A stretch of DNA of 64,000 bases, from assembly GCA_963668245.2 (NCBI GenBank), contig OY764195.2:1178001-1242000 (forward strand), read 5' to 3'. Source of the DNA: Anoxybacterium sp963668245 (lineage in GTDB: Bacteria; Bacillota; Clostridia; Peptostreptococcales; Anaerovoracaceae). The notes beneath the pieces were generated by a model. It did no database searches. It was not told the DNA's origin and was given only the letters and a program-made list of their open reading frames with translations. A program made the position numbers and the translations under genes. Shown here piece after piece: positions 38,553-47,577 of the stretch (its first letter is position 1; every line of letters begins with the position of its first letter).

Positions 38553-40508
38553 ATGAAAGGCTATACTAGCGACACGATTAGAAACGTTGCACTTGTAGGA
38601 CACGGCGGATGCGGAAAAACTACAGTATTAGAAGCCGCATTACTTGCTACAGGAGTAATTAACAGACTAGGTAGAGTAGAAGATGGGAACACCGTCTCTG
38701 ACTACGACAAAATGGAAATCGAAAAAGGGTACTCAATCAGTACATCCATTGTTCCCGTAGAATACAACAAGACAAAAATCAATTTTGTCGATACTCCGGG
38801 ATATTTCGATTTTATCGGAGAAGTAAATTCAGCTATGAGAGCAGTGGAAGCTGCTGTTATTGTTGTAGATGCGTCTTCGGGAGTGCAAGTTGGAACTGAA
38901 AAAGCATGGAAAACATGCAAAGAATTCAACATGCCTACCTTTATTCTCATAAACAAAATTGACAAAGAAAACATCAATGTGGATCAAGTTATTTTAGATC
39001 TGCAAGAAAAATTTGGCACTTCTATTGTTCAGCTTGAGGAAAAAGATTCTCTGATAGAGGCCGTGGCAGAAGGTGATGAAGAGCTTTTGGAAAAATTCTT
39101 TAATGGTGAAGAATTCACAGAGGAAGAGTTTAACCGTGGTTTGGTTGCTGGTATTGCCAGCGGAAATATTGTTCCTGTAGAAACCTGCTGTGCACTGGAT
39201 GGAAAAGGAATCAAAGAATTCATAGAAACTATGATTCAGTATGTTCCAACTGTAAAAGATAAAGAGTACCAAGGACTGGATGAAAGTGATAAAGAAGTAA
39301 CGCGAAAGTGTGACTCTTCTGAACCACCTTCTGCTTTCGTTTTCAAAACCATTGCAGATCCATTTGTAGGGAAAATAAATTTGATGAAGGTAATTTCGGG
39401 AACTCTTCATGGCGGAATGGAATTATATAATACTAGAGCAGAAAAGCCGGAAAAACTAGGCGCACAATTTTTCATGCGTGGAAAAATGCATGAAGAAGCA
39501 GATAAAGTTTTTTCGGGAGATATTGTTGCCGTCTCAAAACTTCAATTCACACAAACGGGCGATACCCTTTGTGAAAAAGCTCATTTCATTCAATACTCAC
39601 CAGTATCCTTTCCTGAGCCGTCCTTATACATGGCTGTTGAACCGAAAGCCAAAGGCGACGACGAAAAAATCAGTTCAGGGCTTCATAAATTAATCGAAGA
39701 AGATCCATCGTTTATCTTGACTAGAAACACAGAAACCCATCAAACATTAATTGGGGGCCAAGGGGAAATCCAAATCTCTATTATTATTGCAAAATTGAAA
39801 GATAAGTTTGGTGTAGGTGTTGACTTGGTAGAGCAGAAAATCCCTTATCGTGAAACGATTAAGGGCAGCTCGGATGTACAAGGAAAACATAAAAAGCAAT
39901 CTGGTGGAGCGGGACAGTATGGAGATGTACATATTAGATTCTCACCATCACATGAGGTTTTTGAGTTCTCGGAGGAGCTTTTTGGAGGATCCGTACCAAA
40001 GAATTACGTACCTGCAGTTGAAAAAGGTCTGAGAGAGTCAATGGAAAAAGGACCTCTAGCAGGATTCCCAGTTGTAAATGTAAAAGCCGTATTTTATGAT
40101 GGCTCTTATCATGATGTTGACTCAAACGAAATGGCATTTAAGATTGCTGCATCGCTGGCATTTAAAAAAGGTATTGTTGAGGCAAAACCAATTTTGTTAG
40201 AACCACTGATGCATGTGGAAGTCCTTGTGCCTGATGAATATATGGGAGATATCATGGGTGATATGAACAAGCGCCGCGGAAAAATTCTTGGCATGGAACC
40301 ACAAAATGGAGGTGGGCAGAAAGTGCTTGCTGAAGCACCTATGGCTGAAATGTTTAAATATGCAATTACATTGCGCTCGATGACACAGGCCAGAGGGAGC
40401 TTTACCATGAAATTTGACCGGTATGAAGAGGTTCCGATGCATCTTGCGGAAAAGATTATACAAGCGCATAAAAAGGAAGAGGAAGAAGCCCATGCTCATG
40501 CTCATTAA
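38553..40508 (+). CDS. EF-G-like translational GTPase (paralogue)
   Basis: A 651-residue EF-G-family GTPase. G1 is GHGGCGKT (16-23), G3 DTPGYFD and G4 NKID. The switch I motif usually written RGITI is replaced by KGYSIS, and the length is below the 690 of canonical EF-G. It therefore belongs to the EF-G-like paralogues common in Clostridia rather than the housekeeping fusA; its exact role is not settled. Domains II-V follow in normal order and the C terminus is a His/Glu tail. ATG 38553 has GGGAGGT upstream; an ATG at 38538 precedes that site. Confidence 0.88.
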   Translation: MKGYTSDTIRNVALVGHGGCGKTTVLEAALLATGVINRLGRVEDGNTVSDYDKMEIEKGYSISTSIVPVEYNKTKINFVDTPGYFDFIGEVNSAMRAVEAAVIVVDASSGVQVGTEKAWKTCKEFNMPTFILINKIDKENINVDQVILDLQEKFGTSIVQLEEKDSLIEAVAEGDEELLEKFFNGEEFTEEEFNRGLVAGIASGNIVPVETCCALDGKGIKEFIETMIQYVPTVKDKEYQGLDESDKEVTRKCDSSEPPSAFVFKTIADPFVGKINLMKVISGTLHGGMELYNTRAEKPEKLGAQFFMRGKMHEEADKVFSGDIVAVSKLQFTQTGDTLCEKAHFIQYSPVSFPEPSLYMAVEPKAKGDDEKISSGLHKLIEEDPSFILTRNTETHQTLIGGQGEIQISIIIAKLKDKFGVGVDLVEQKIPYRETIKGSSDVQGKHKKQSGGAGQYGDVHIRFSPSHEVFEFSEELFGGSVPKNYVPAVEKGLRESMEKGPLAGFPVVNVKAVFYDGSYHDVDSNEMAFKIAASLAFKKGIVEAKPILLEPLMHVEVLVPDEYMGDIMGDMNKRRGKILGMEPQNGGGQKVLAEAPMAEMFKYAITLRSMTQARGSFTMKFDRYEEVPMHLAEKIIQAHKKEEEEAHAHAH

Positions 40509-40536
40509 AAAATAGACATTCGATAATCCTTGATTT

Positions 40537-40592
40537 AAAACCGACTTTACCAATCGCTAGAAACAAACTAACGGTGGGGGAGTCGGTTTTTA
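40537..40592 (+). terminator. Terminator after EF-G-like gene
   Basis: A 10-bp stem (40537-40546 with 40581-40590) with a 34-nt loop and a T-rich 3' side. Confidence 0.6.
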
Positions 40593-40598
40593 TTAGGA

Positions 40599-40627
40599 TT
40601 GAACGTTTGTTCGCGCCGTGATAAAAT
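40599..40627 (+). promoter_or_regulatory. radA promoter overlapped by a LexA (SOS) box
   Basis: -35 TTGAAC (40599-40604), 17-bp spacer and -10 TAAAAT (40622-40627). GAACGTTTGTTC at 40601-40612 matches the Bacillota LexA pattern GAAC-N4-GTTC and covers the -35 box, so LexA should repress the promoter until DNA damage. Confidence 0.7.
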
Positions 40628-40649
40628 AAGAAAGGAATGGAGGTGCAGG

Positions 40650-42029
40650 ATGAGTAAAAAAACAAAAACAGTTTTCGTTTGTCAAGAATGCGGGTATGAA
40701 AGTCCTAAATGGCAGGGCCAATGTATCTGTGGACAATGGAATACCTTTGTAGAAGAAAAGGTACTAGAAAGTAAGGGGAACACCGTAAAAGGAAGACAAG
40801 ATGGTGAACGACCAAAAGCGAGTCCTTTATTTGAGGTAATGTCAGGCAATGAAACGAGGCTAGAAACTGGGATTGGAGAACTAAATAGGGTATTAGGTGG
40901 GGGATTGGTGCAAGGATCGCTCACTTTGATTTCAGGGGAGCCTGGAATCGGAAAATCAACGATTATCATTCAAGCAGCTGCAAACATTGCCCAAAAACAT
41001 GGAAGAGTACTGTATGTGACTGGAGAAGAATCTGCCGAGCAGGTAAAAATGCGTGCGGATCGAGTTTGCCAAGAATTATCAGCAGAGCTATACTTACTGT
41101 CAGAAACCAACATGGATTATATTGTTCAAATTTCAGAAGAATTGAAACCTGCATTTTTAATTATAGATTCCATTCAAACTATGTATACTGACCAACTAGA
41201 ATCAGCACCAGGCAGCGTATCTCAAGTGAGGGCATGTGGCAATGAATTAATGATGATTGGTAAACGGAGGAACATTCCGATTTTTATTGTTGCTCACGTG
41301 ACAAAAAATGGTGATTTGGCTGGACCAAAGATTCTAGAACACTTGGTAGACTGCGTTTTACATTTTTCTGGTGAAAGAGATCAGGAACTGCGCATTCTTA
41401 GAGCATATAAAAATCGGTTTGGAACTACAAGTGAAATAGGGGCTTTTGAGATGAGTGAGTCAGGTCTTTTAGAAATACAAAATTTATCTAAAAGCTTTTT
41501 GGAAGGGATGGAAGAGGGTGCGGAAGGAGCGGTTGCTACTGCTGTATATGAAGGAACTCGGCCTTTGCTTCTTGAAGTGCAAGCGTTGACATCGCCAGCA
41601 AATATTGGGTTTGCTAGGAGAACTGCTCTTGGAGTTGAATTGTCAAGACTCAATATGATTTTAGCTGTTTTGGAAAGAAAAGCAGGAATTTCCATGTTAA
41701 ATCAAGATGTGTATGTCAATGTAGTTGGTGGATTGAAACCAGACGGGACCTCGATTGATTTGGGAGTGGCATTAGCGATTTATTCTGCACACAAAGGAGT
41801 CAAAGGATCCTGTAAGGTTTTGGCAATCGGAGAAATTGGACTGACAGGAGAACTGCGGTCCATACAAAATGGAGATAAAATTGTGAGTGAAGCAGAGCGG
41901 ATGGGTTTTACAACTGTTATCATGCCACAAAAAAATAAAGAACGCATCGGGGATAAAAAGGGAAGCCTTTCGATACTTGGTGTAAACCATATCAGAGAGG
42001 CAATTGGAATTTTTGGTAAAAATATTTAA
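40650..42029 (+). CDS. radA: DNA repair protein RadA
   Basis: A 459-residue RecA-like helicase that helps branch migration in recombination. It has an N-terminal zinc finger (CQECG...CICG), Walker A GEPGIGKST, the RadA-specific KNRFG motif and a C-terminal Lon-like domain. ATG 40650 follows GGAGG; an upstream in-frame ATG at 40599 lies within the promoter. A LexA box covers the promoter, so induction in the SOS response is expected. Confidence 0.96.
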   Translation: MSKKTKTVFVCQECGYESPKWQGQCICGQWNTFVEEKVLESKGNTVKGRQDGERPKASPLFEVMSGNETRLETGIGELNRVLGGGLVQGSLTLISGEPGIGKSTIIIQAAANIAQKHGRVLYVTGEESAEQVKMRADRVCQELSAELYLLSETNMDYIVQISEELKPAFLIIDSIQTMYTDQLESAPGSVSQVRACGNELMMIGKRRNIPIFIVAHVTKNGDLAGPKILEHLVDCVLHFSGERDQELRILRAYKNRFGTTSEIGAFEMSESGLLEIQNLSKSFLEGMEEGAEGAVATAVYEGTRPLLLEVQALTSPANIGFARRTALGVELSRLNMILAVLERKAGISMLNQDVYVNVVGGLKPDGTSIDLGVALAIYSAHKGVKGSCKVLAIGEIGLTGELRSIQNGDKIVSEAERMGFTTVIMPQKNKERIGDKKGSLSILGVNHIREAIGIFGKNI

Positions 42030-42047
42030 AAATACAATTTATGCCAT

Positions 42048-42079
42048 TATAATAGTTGAAATGGAACAGTTGAACTGTT
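42048..42079 (+). promoter_or_regulatory. TATAAT box and palindrome before the GNAT gene
   Basis: TATAAT (42048-42053) is followed at about +5 to +19 by the near-perfect palindrome AACAGTTGAACTGTT (42065-42079, 7-bp arms). This looks like an operator of an unidentified regulator. The -35 region is weak. Confidence 0.45.
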
Positions 42080-42107
42080 TCAATATTGGAAATAGAGGGA
42101 ATGCAAG

Positions 42108-42995
42108 TTGAATACGAGAAATGCAAAAAAACAGGATGAGGCTCGTCTAAAGGAACTTTGGAATCGATGTTTTGGTGATGATGAAGCATATGTAGAATTA
42201 TATTTCAGTCAGCGGGATTGGATAAAGGAAACCTTGGTGCTTGAAAAAAATGATGTAATTGTTTCTATGTTGGCAATCATACCTGTTGACATGATGTGCC
42301 AAAACATAGCATATAAAGGGGCAATGATTTATGCGGTTGCAACACACCCAGATTTTGAAAAAAAAGGATATGGATCGTATTTAATTCAGTCAGCAAATGA
42401 ACTATTAAATAAAAAAGGCGTCCACATTACAATGTTAGTACCAGCAAATGAAGGACTTTTTCAATATTACGAAAAATTAGGATACGAAAGGCAGTTTGTA
42501 CTATTTGAAAGAGAGTGGAGCAGAGAAGAACTATTTCAGCTACAAGAAATTGATTTGTATGATTGTGCGCTTACGGTTGCCGAACCATGGGAATATAATC
42601 AAATACGAAATCAAATACTAAGTGGATGTTCATATGTTTCCTACAGAGAAGATGAAATAGTGTTTCAAAAAAAAGAATCTCAATTTTATGGTGCAGACTT
42701 GATGAAAATTATGTGTAAGGATACCGTCGGATGTGCAGTGATTGAGAGAATTTCTGCTCGTAAGGTATTGATCAAAGAATTACTCATAGAAGAGGATTGT
42801 CTCGCCGTTGCCATGATTTTAATCGGAAAACAGATGGCATCCGAACTGTATATATTCCGTACACCAGAATTTTTCTCAGGTGAATTGGTTGAGGAACTAA
42901 AATCATTTGGTATGATAAGAATCAATGATAGTTACCTTCGTTCGGAGGATCCTATTTGTCAAAAGAATGCATATTTGGGGATTGCGTATGACTGA
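42108..42995 (+). CDS. GNAT-family N-acetyltransferase
   Basis: A 295-residue protein. The N-terminal about 150 residues form an acetyltransferase with motif A VATHPDFEKKGYGSYLIQSA and the GYERQ end. The C-terminal half is a second domain without clear motifs, in size like Eis-type or two-domain acetyltransferases. Substrate unknown. The start is TTG at 42108 with AGAGGGA upstream. Confidence 0.85.
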   Translation: MNTRNAKKQDEARLKELWNRCFGDDEAYVELYFSQRDWIKETLVLEKNDVIVSMLAIIPVDMMCQNIAYKGAMIYAVATHPDFEKKGYGSYLIQSANELLNKKGVHITMLVPANEGLFQYYEKLGYERQFVLFEREWSREELFQLQEIDLYDCALTVAEPWEYNQIRNQILSGCSYVSYREDEIVFQKKESQFYGADLMKIMCKDTVGCAVIERISARKVLIKELLIEEDCLAVAMILIGKQMASELYIFRTPEFFSGELVEELKSFGMIRINDSYLRSEDPICQKNAYLGIAYD

Positions 42996-43119
42996 GATAC
43001 TATGTTTTTTCTTTCGTTTTCCAAAGCTTTATTCGTATTATTTCCAGTTTACAAGAATCATAATTGACAATTGACCTAGAATCATGTACTTTAATAACAT
43101 AATAAAAGGGGGATTTGAA

Positions 43120-43992
43120 ATGGCAATTGATATGGTATCAGCAAAATTTATTGGAAGAATTGCAATTGGCTCACCTGTAAACTATGGTGGTACGACGCAA
43201 ACCGTTCAGAGCAATCAATCTGCTGAAGGAACTCATTCGTCTCAGCAGACCGAAAACCTTCAATCTACAGCCCCCTTTGTGGAAATATTGAGCCAGGTAC
43301 AGAACGGGACTCATTCTGAAACACAGACCAAATTACAAACCGTAAACGCGTCAAAGGAAGCTTTAAGTGTATCTTATGGTAATACAATGAATTTGGATCG
43401 AATTTTTGAAAACGCATCTGAAACCTATGGTGTTCCAGTCAATTTATTAAAGGCAGTAGCAAAAGCTGAATCAAATTTTAATCCTAACGATGTGTCAAGT
43501 AGTGGAGCGCAAGGAATTATGCAGTTGATGCCAGAAACCGCAGCTGATTTAGGAGTTAATAATCCTTTTGATCCGGAAGAAAACATTATGGGTGGGGCAA
43601 AATATTTAAGCCAACAATTGGAACGATACGATGGGAATACAGCCTTGGCTTTAGCTGCTTACAATGCAGGGCCTGGAAATGTTTCAAAATATCAAGGAAT
43701 ACCTCCTTTTGAAGGTACTCGGCAGTACATTGCTAAGGTGATGTCCTATGCGGGGGAAGCCATATCTGCAAGCACAATTGCTCAGACATCTACAACGATG
43801 ACCTCGTCAGACAGTTTGGTAGGTGCTGTTTTGTCCGATGATTTGACTAGAATTGATTTCAATCAGATTCTATCAAACAGTGAAGCGATGGGTTTAGGGC
43901 AAGATGACTATATGTTTTTGATGAATTTATATCGATATCAGATGCAGCTAGGGGCATTTGTTGACTCAGATGATAAAGATACGATACTATAA
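43120..43992 (+). CDS. Lytic transglycosylase (SLT domain)
   Basis: A 290-residue protein. Residues about 90-205 are an SLT domain with catalytic Glu in KAVAKAESNFNP, GAQGIMQLMPETA and ALAAYNAGPGNV. It cleaves peptidoglycan glycan strands. No signal peptide is evident, and the first 85 residues are Ser/Thr/Gln-rich and disordered, so the export route is unclear; flagellum-related SLT proteins can look like this. ATG 43120 follows GGGGGA. A promoter-like TTGACA / 17 / TACTTT lies at 43064-43092. Confidence 0.85.
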   Translation: MAIDMVSAKFIGRIAIGSPVNYGGTTQTVQSNQSAEGTHSSQQTENLQSTAPFVEILSQVQNGTHSETQTKLQTVNASKEALSVSYGNTMNLDRIFENASETYGVPVNLLKAVAKAESNFNPNDVSSSGAQGIMQLMPETAADLGVNNPFDPEENIMGGAKYLSQQLERYDGNTALALAAYNAGPGNVSKYQGIPPFEGTRQYIAKVMSYAGEAISASTIAQTSTTMTSSDSLVGAVLSDDLTRIDFNQILSNSEAMGLGQDDYMFLMNLYRYQMQLGAFVDSDDKDTIL

Positions 43993-44024
43993 TTCTGCAC
44001 GTTAAACGATATGAGGAAGAATCT

Positions 44025-45323
44025 ATGGAAAAAGACAAAAGAACCTTACCTGGAGGGGTGAAACAGTTTAAATATCGAAATGAATGCGTGAAAATAACAA
44101 TTGCTTACTTGATTTGTGGGGTGCTTTGGATCTACTTCTCGGATCGGTTGGCATATTTTTTTGCCTCAAGTCCAACGGTTTTTTTAGCAATAAATACGTA
44201 TAAGGGTTGGTTTTATGTAATTGCTACTGCAATGATGCTGTACGGATTGATTAGAAATTTGCTAAAAAAAATAGAGATGGGAGAACAAGAAAATACATAC
44301 TTGAGTTATTTTGATGTGTTAACTGGAATGCACAATCGAAGATATTATGAAATGCAAATGGAAGTCTTAGATTGTAAAGAAAAATTACCTATTTCAGTGA
44401 TTATGGCTGATGTGAATGGACTGAAAATCGTTAATGATGCTTTTGGTCATCAGCTGGGAGATGAATTGCTTCGAAAAGCGGCAAAGGCAGTACAGGATAG
44501 CTGTCGCCCTGATGACTTAAATGCAAGATGGGGTGGAGATGAATTTGTGGTTCTGCTTCCAAACACTTCCTATGAGGAAGCAGAAGAAATCGTGTCGAAG
44601 ATTAAGGAAAAATGCAGTCATGAAAGTGTTAATATGGTTCGAGTCAGTATGTCCCTCGGCTGGGCAACAAAAACTGAGTCTGAGGAATCCTTTTCTGAGG
44701 TTTTGAAAAAGGCAGAAAATGATATGTATCAACATAAAATCATTCAGAACGAGGGGCTAAGAGGAAATATCATCAATATTATTGTGAGTACGCTGTATGA
44801 AAAGAATCCGAGGGAAGAAGCGCATTCTGAACGAGTTGGTGAATTTGCGGTGGTGATTGGAAGAGCGTTTGGCTGTTCGGAGATTGTTCTGGCAAAACTC
44901 AGAGCGATGGGTCACCTGCATGATATTGGCAAAATCGCGGTAGAGGATGAAATACTCAACAAAGCTGGAACATTGACAGAGGAAGAGCAAGCAGAGATTA
45001 AGAGACACCCAGAAGTCGGGTATCGCATATTGAGTGCCACAAATGAAATGCTCCCGTTAGCAGACTGTGTATTAGCACACCACGAGCGATGGGATGGTAA
45101 CGGGTATCCAAAAGGTCTGAAAGGTGAAGAAATACCTTTGGAGGCAAGAATTATTACTTTGGCGGATAGCTATGACGCCATGTCTTCAGAAAGGCCATAT
45201 CGGAAGGCGTTAGATGAGGTAGTGATTTTACATGAAATTAGAAGAAATGCTGGAAAGCAGTTTGATCCAGAAATCTCTAGGGTTTTTGTAGAAAATGTTC
45301 TAAAAAAAGCTTGGATTGAGTAG
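44025..45323 (+). CDS. GGDEF and HD-GYP cyclic-di-GMP turnover protein
   Basis: A 432-residue membrane protein. Two hydrophobic segments near residues 25-80 lead to a GGDEF domain (WGGDEFVVL, so cyclase-competent), then an HD-GYP phosphodiesterase domain (HDIGKI, HHERWDGNGYPKG). It can in principle both make and break cyclic di-GMP; which activity dominates cannot be read. It has its own start site AGGAAG and ends in a bidirectional terminator shared with the histidine kinase. Confidence 0.93.
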   Translation: MEKDKRTLPGGVKQFKYRNECVKITIAYLICGVLWIYFSDRLAYFFASSPTVFLAINTYKGWFYVIATAMMLYGLIRNLLKKIEMGEQENTYLSYFDVLTGMHNRRYYEMQMEVLDCKEKLPISVIMADVNGLKIVNDAFGHQLGDELLRKAAKAVQDSCRPDDLNARWGGDEFVVLLPNTSYEEAEEIVSKIKEKCSHESVNMVRVSMSLGWATKTESEESFSEVLKKAENDMYQHKIIQNEGLRGNIINIIVSTLYEKNPREEAHSERVGEFAVVIGRAFGCSEIVLAKLRAMGHLHDIGKIAVEDEILNKAGTLTEEEQAEIKRHPEVGYRILSATNEMLPLADCVLAHHERWDGNGYPKGLKGEEIPLEARIITLADSYDAMSSERPYRKALDEVVILHEIRRNAGKQFDPEISRVFVENVLKKAWIE

Positions 45324-45333
45324 AATAAAAAGC

Positions 45334-45366
45334 AACGCCCCCCGCTATCCATTGGGGGGCGTTTTG
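45334..45366. terminator. Bidirectional terminator
   Basis: A 10-bp G/C-rich stem (45334-45343 with 45354-45363). T follows on the plus strand, and on the minus strand the stem is followed by T-rich sequence from AAAAAG, so it can serve the converging GGDEF and kinase genes. Confidence 0.88.
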
Positions 45367-45373
45367 TTAGGTT

Positions 45374-46792
45374 TTATTTTTTCAACTCAAACCAGAAAGT
45401 ACTCCCTTCTCCTATGATGCTTTCGACACCGTAGGAAGCATCGTGAAGTTGAAGAATCTCTTTCACAATGGCTAACCCTAACCCGGTACCAGAAGTGTTT
45501 CTGCTGAGATTCGAGCTAGAACGGTAGTAGCGTTCCCATATTTCGTTCAATTCGTCTTCTTCAATTCCTTGACCAGAATCCTTTACTTCACAGCGTACTC
45601 CACCGGCAGTTTCAATAATATAAATATCTATTTTGTTTCCATCGTTGCTATATCGTACGGCATTGCTTAATAGGTTTGATATCACTTGCTGAATCCTCGT
45701 TTCATCACCTAAGACATAGACATCGTCATCACAGTGTAATTCAATTTGATACCCCTCTTTTTCACAAAGCAGGCGGTATGCGTTTACAAGGCTCAAAATC
45801 ATATCCTTGATTGAAAACTGAGTGATATGCAGTGTATCTACACCAGCTTGCATTTTGGAAAGCACCAACAGATCACTCACCAGTAAATTCAAACGGTCTG
45901 CCTCGTCTATGATGACTTGCAAATGGGCATTTCTTTTGTCTGGATTATCACCAGATAAATCCTGAATCATCTCGGCGTAAGACTTGACCATGGTTAAAGG
46001 GGTTCTTAAATCATGTGACACGTTGGCAATGAGGTCCTTATGAAGATTGTCTGATTTTGCCAGTTCTCCAGAAGTATAATTGAGCGTATCCGCTAATTTT
46101 ACGATTTCAGAATAGCTGCCTCCCTCAAAACGAACCGTGTAATCGTGTTCGGCCAGCTTTGAAGCTGAGTTGGTAATATTCACAATTGGCTTTGATACTC
46201 TGTTCGATATTAAGAAGGATAGAATAAACGCCAATACTAATGAAATAATCGTAACATATCGTAGTTGATTTGCAAGGATATCAACGGTAGACTTTACTGG
46301 GAAGAGTGGCGAAAAAATGTATAAAATAACTTCCTGCCCTGCTTCGTTGTCAAGATATGCACCGTAAGCCAACGTGTTGACTTTCCTTACTGAATCAGAC
46401 ATTAGAATTGAAGTGGATTGTGTGTCATCCCTAATTAACTTGTTTTTTATAACTGCCATTTCCATTAAATACAATTCACGATCTGGGCTGTTTTGATGGA
46501 TGTAGTTTTGGTTTGGGGAAAAGATAATCGTGCCATCACTGGACTCAATGTGAATATACATATCGTTTCGAAATGATACGGTTGAAACATAAGTAACGAA
46601 GTCCTCCTCGTTGTAATGGCTAATAATCTCCCTTGCAATATTTCTCGTTTCAGATATTTTCATCTCTTCATAGTAGGTATCAAGAAAGAAAATTTGCAAA
46701 AACCATAAGATTGTCATGAGAAGTGCAGCAAACGCTACAAAATACAACCAAATTTTAAATTTTAGACTATTTCGGTCAATATTAAGCTTCAA
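45374..46792 (-). CDS. Sensor histidine kinase
   Basis: A 472-residue membrane kinase: membrane segment about 10-33, extracellular sensor to about 175, second membrane segment about 178-200, HAMP, HisKA with the phosphorylated His in NVSHDLRTPL, and HATPase with NAVRYS, DSGQGI and GTGLGLAIVK. It starts with TTG at 46792, which overlaps the response-regulator gene by 11 bp. The signal is unknown; the genes around give no clear hint. Confidence 0.93.
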   Translation of the reverse strand: MKLNIDRNSLKFKIWLYFVAFAALLMTILWFLQIFFLDTYYEEMKISETRNIAREIISHYNEEDFVTYVSTVSFRNDMYIHIESSDGTIIFSPNQNYIHQNSPDRELYLMEMAVIKNKLIRDDTQSTSILMSDSVRKVNTLAYGAYLDNEAGQEVILYIFSPLFPVKSTVDILANQLRYVTIISLVLAFILSFLISNRVSKPIVNITNSASKLAEHDYTVRFEGGSYSEIVKLADTLNYTSGELAKSDNLHKDLIANVSHDLRTPLTMVKSYAEMIQDLSGDNPDKRNAHLQVIIDEADRLNLLVSDLLVLSKMQAGVDTLHITQFSIKDMILSLVNAYRLLCEKEGYQIELHCDDDVYVLGDETRIQQVISNLLSNAVRYSNDGNKIDIYIIETAGGVRCEVKDSGQGIEEDELNEIWERYYRSSSNLSRNTSGTGLGLAIVKEILQLHDASYGVESIIGEGSTFWFELKK

Positions 46793-47453
46793 ATTTGTAA
46801 CCTACCCCTCGCAACGTGACAATGTAATCTCTGTAATTCCCCAAATTGTTTCGTAGATTTTTGATATGAGTATCAATGGTTCTGTCATCACCAAAAAAGT
46901 CATATCCCCAAACGTCTGCCAACAGCTTGTCTCTTGACAGTGCAATGTTCTTATTATGAACCAAATAGAATAATAAATCATATTCTTTTGGAGTTAAATC
47001 TGCTTTGATCCCATCTACAGTGACGGATCGGGCTGCGATATTGATTTCCAGACCTTCAAATTTTAAAGTTTCCAAATTTGATGTCGTAGAAATGGTTCTG
47101 CGTGACAAGGCAACATTGATTCGGGCCATCAATTCTTTTGGACTGAAGGGCTTCACGATATAGTCATCGATACCAAGTTCAAAACCAAACAATTTATCAT
47201 ATTCCTCTCCTCGTGCAGATAGCATAATGACAGGAATATCCTTCGTTTTCTTTATCTCTTTACAAGCCGAAAAACCATCGAGTTTAGGCATCATAATATC
47301 CATAACAATTAAGTCATAATCGTTCAACTTGGATAGTCCGATTGCTTCCATTCCATTTTCTGCTTCTTCCACTTCATATCCATTAAATTCTGCGTATTCG
47401 CGAATCACTTCCCGAATTTTCTGTTCGTCATCAACAACAAGTATTTTGCTCAT
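46782..47453 (-). CDS. OmpR/PhoB-family response regulator
   Basis: A 223-residue regulator: receiver domain with DDE triad start VVDDEQ, phosphoacceptor Asp in IVMDIMMPKLDG, Lys in VKPFSPKEL, then a winged-helix DNA-binding domain (TPKEYDLLFYLVHN and TIDTHIKNLRNNLG). It is the partner of the kinase that overlaps its 3' end. AGGAGG-type site AGGATGAG precedes the start on the minus strand. Confidence 0.95.
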   Translation of the reverse strand: MSKILVVDDEQKIREVIREYAEFNGYEVEEAENGMEAIGLSKLNDYDLIVMDIMMPKLDGFSACKEIKKTKDIPVIMLSARGEEYDKLFGFELGIDDYIVKPFSPKELMARINVALSRRTISTTSNLETLKFEGLEINIAARSVTVDGIKADLTPKEYDLLFYLVHNKNIALSRDKLLADVWGYDFFGDDRTIDTHIKNLRNNLGNYRDYIVTLRGVGYKFEA

Positions 47454-47537
47454 CCTATAAACCTCCCAATAGATTATATGAATAGGGTAAAGGATATATA
47501 TGTAGATTATGTGATGTTTTTATGAGTATATAACAAA

Positions 47538-47559
47538 AAAGACTGCTTTCACAGTCTTT
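47538..47559. terminator. Terminator after the phosphofructokinase gene
   Basis: An 8-bp stem (47538-47545 with 47552-47559), with T runs on both strands. It ends the leftward phosphofructokinase transcript before the two-component operon. Confidence 0.75.
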
Positions 47560-47577
47560 TTATATGATCTGGTACTA

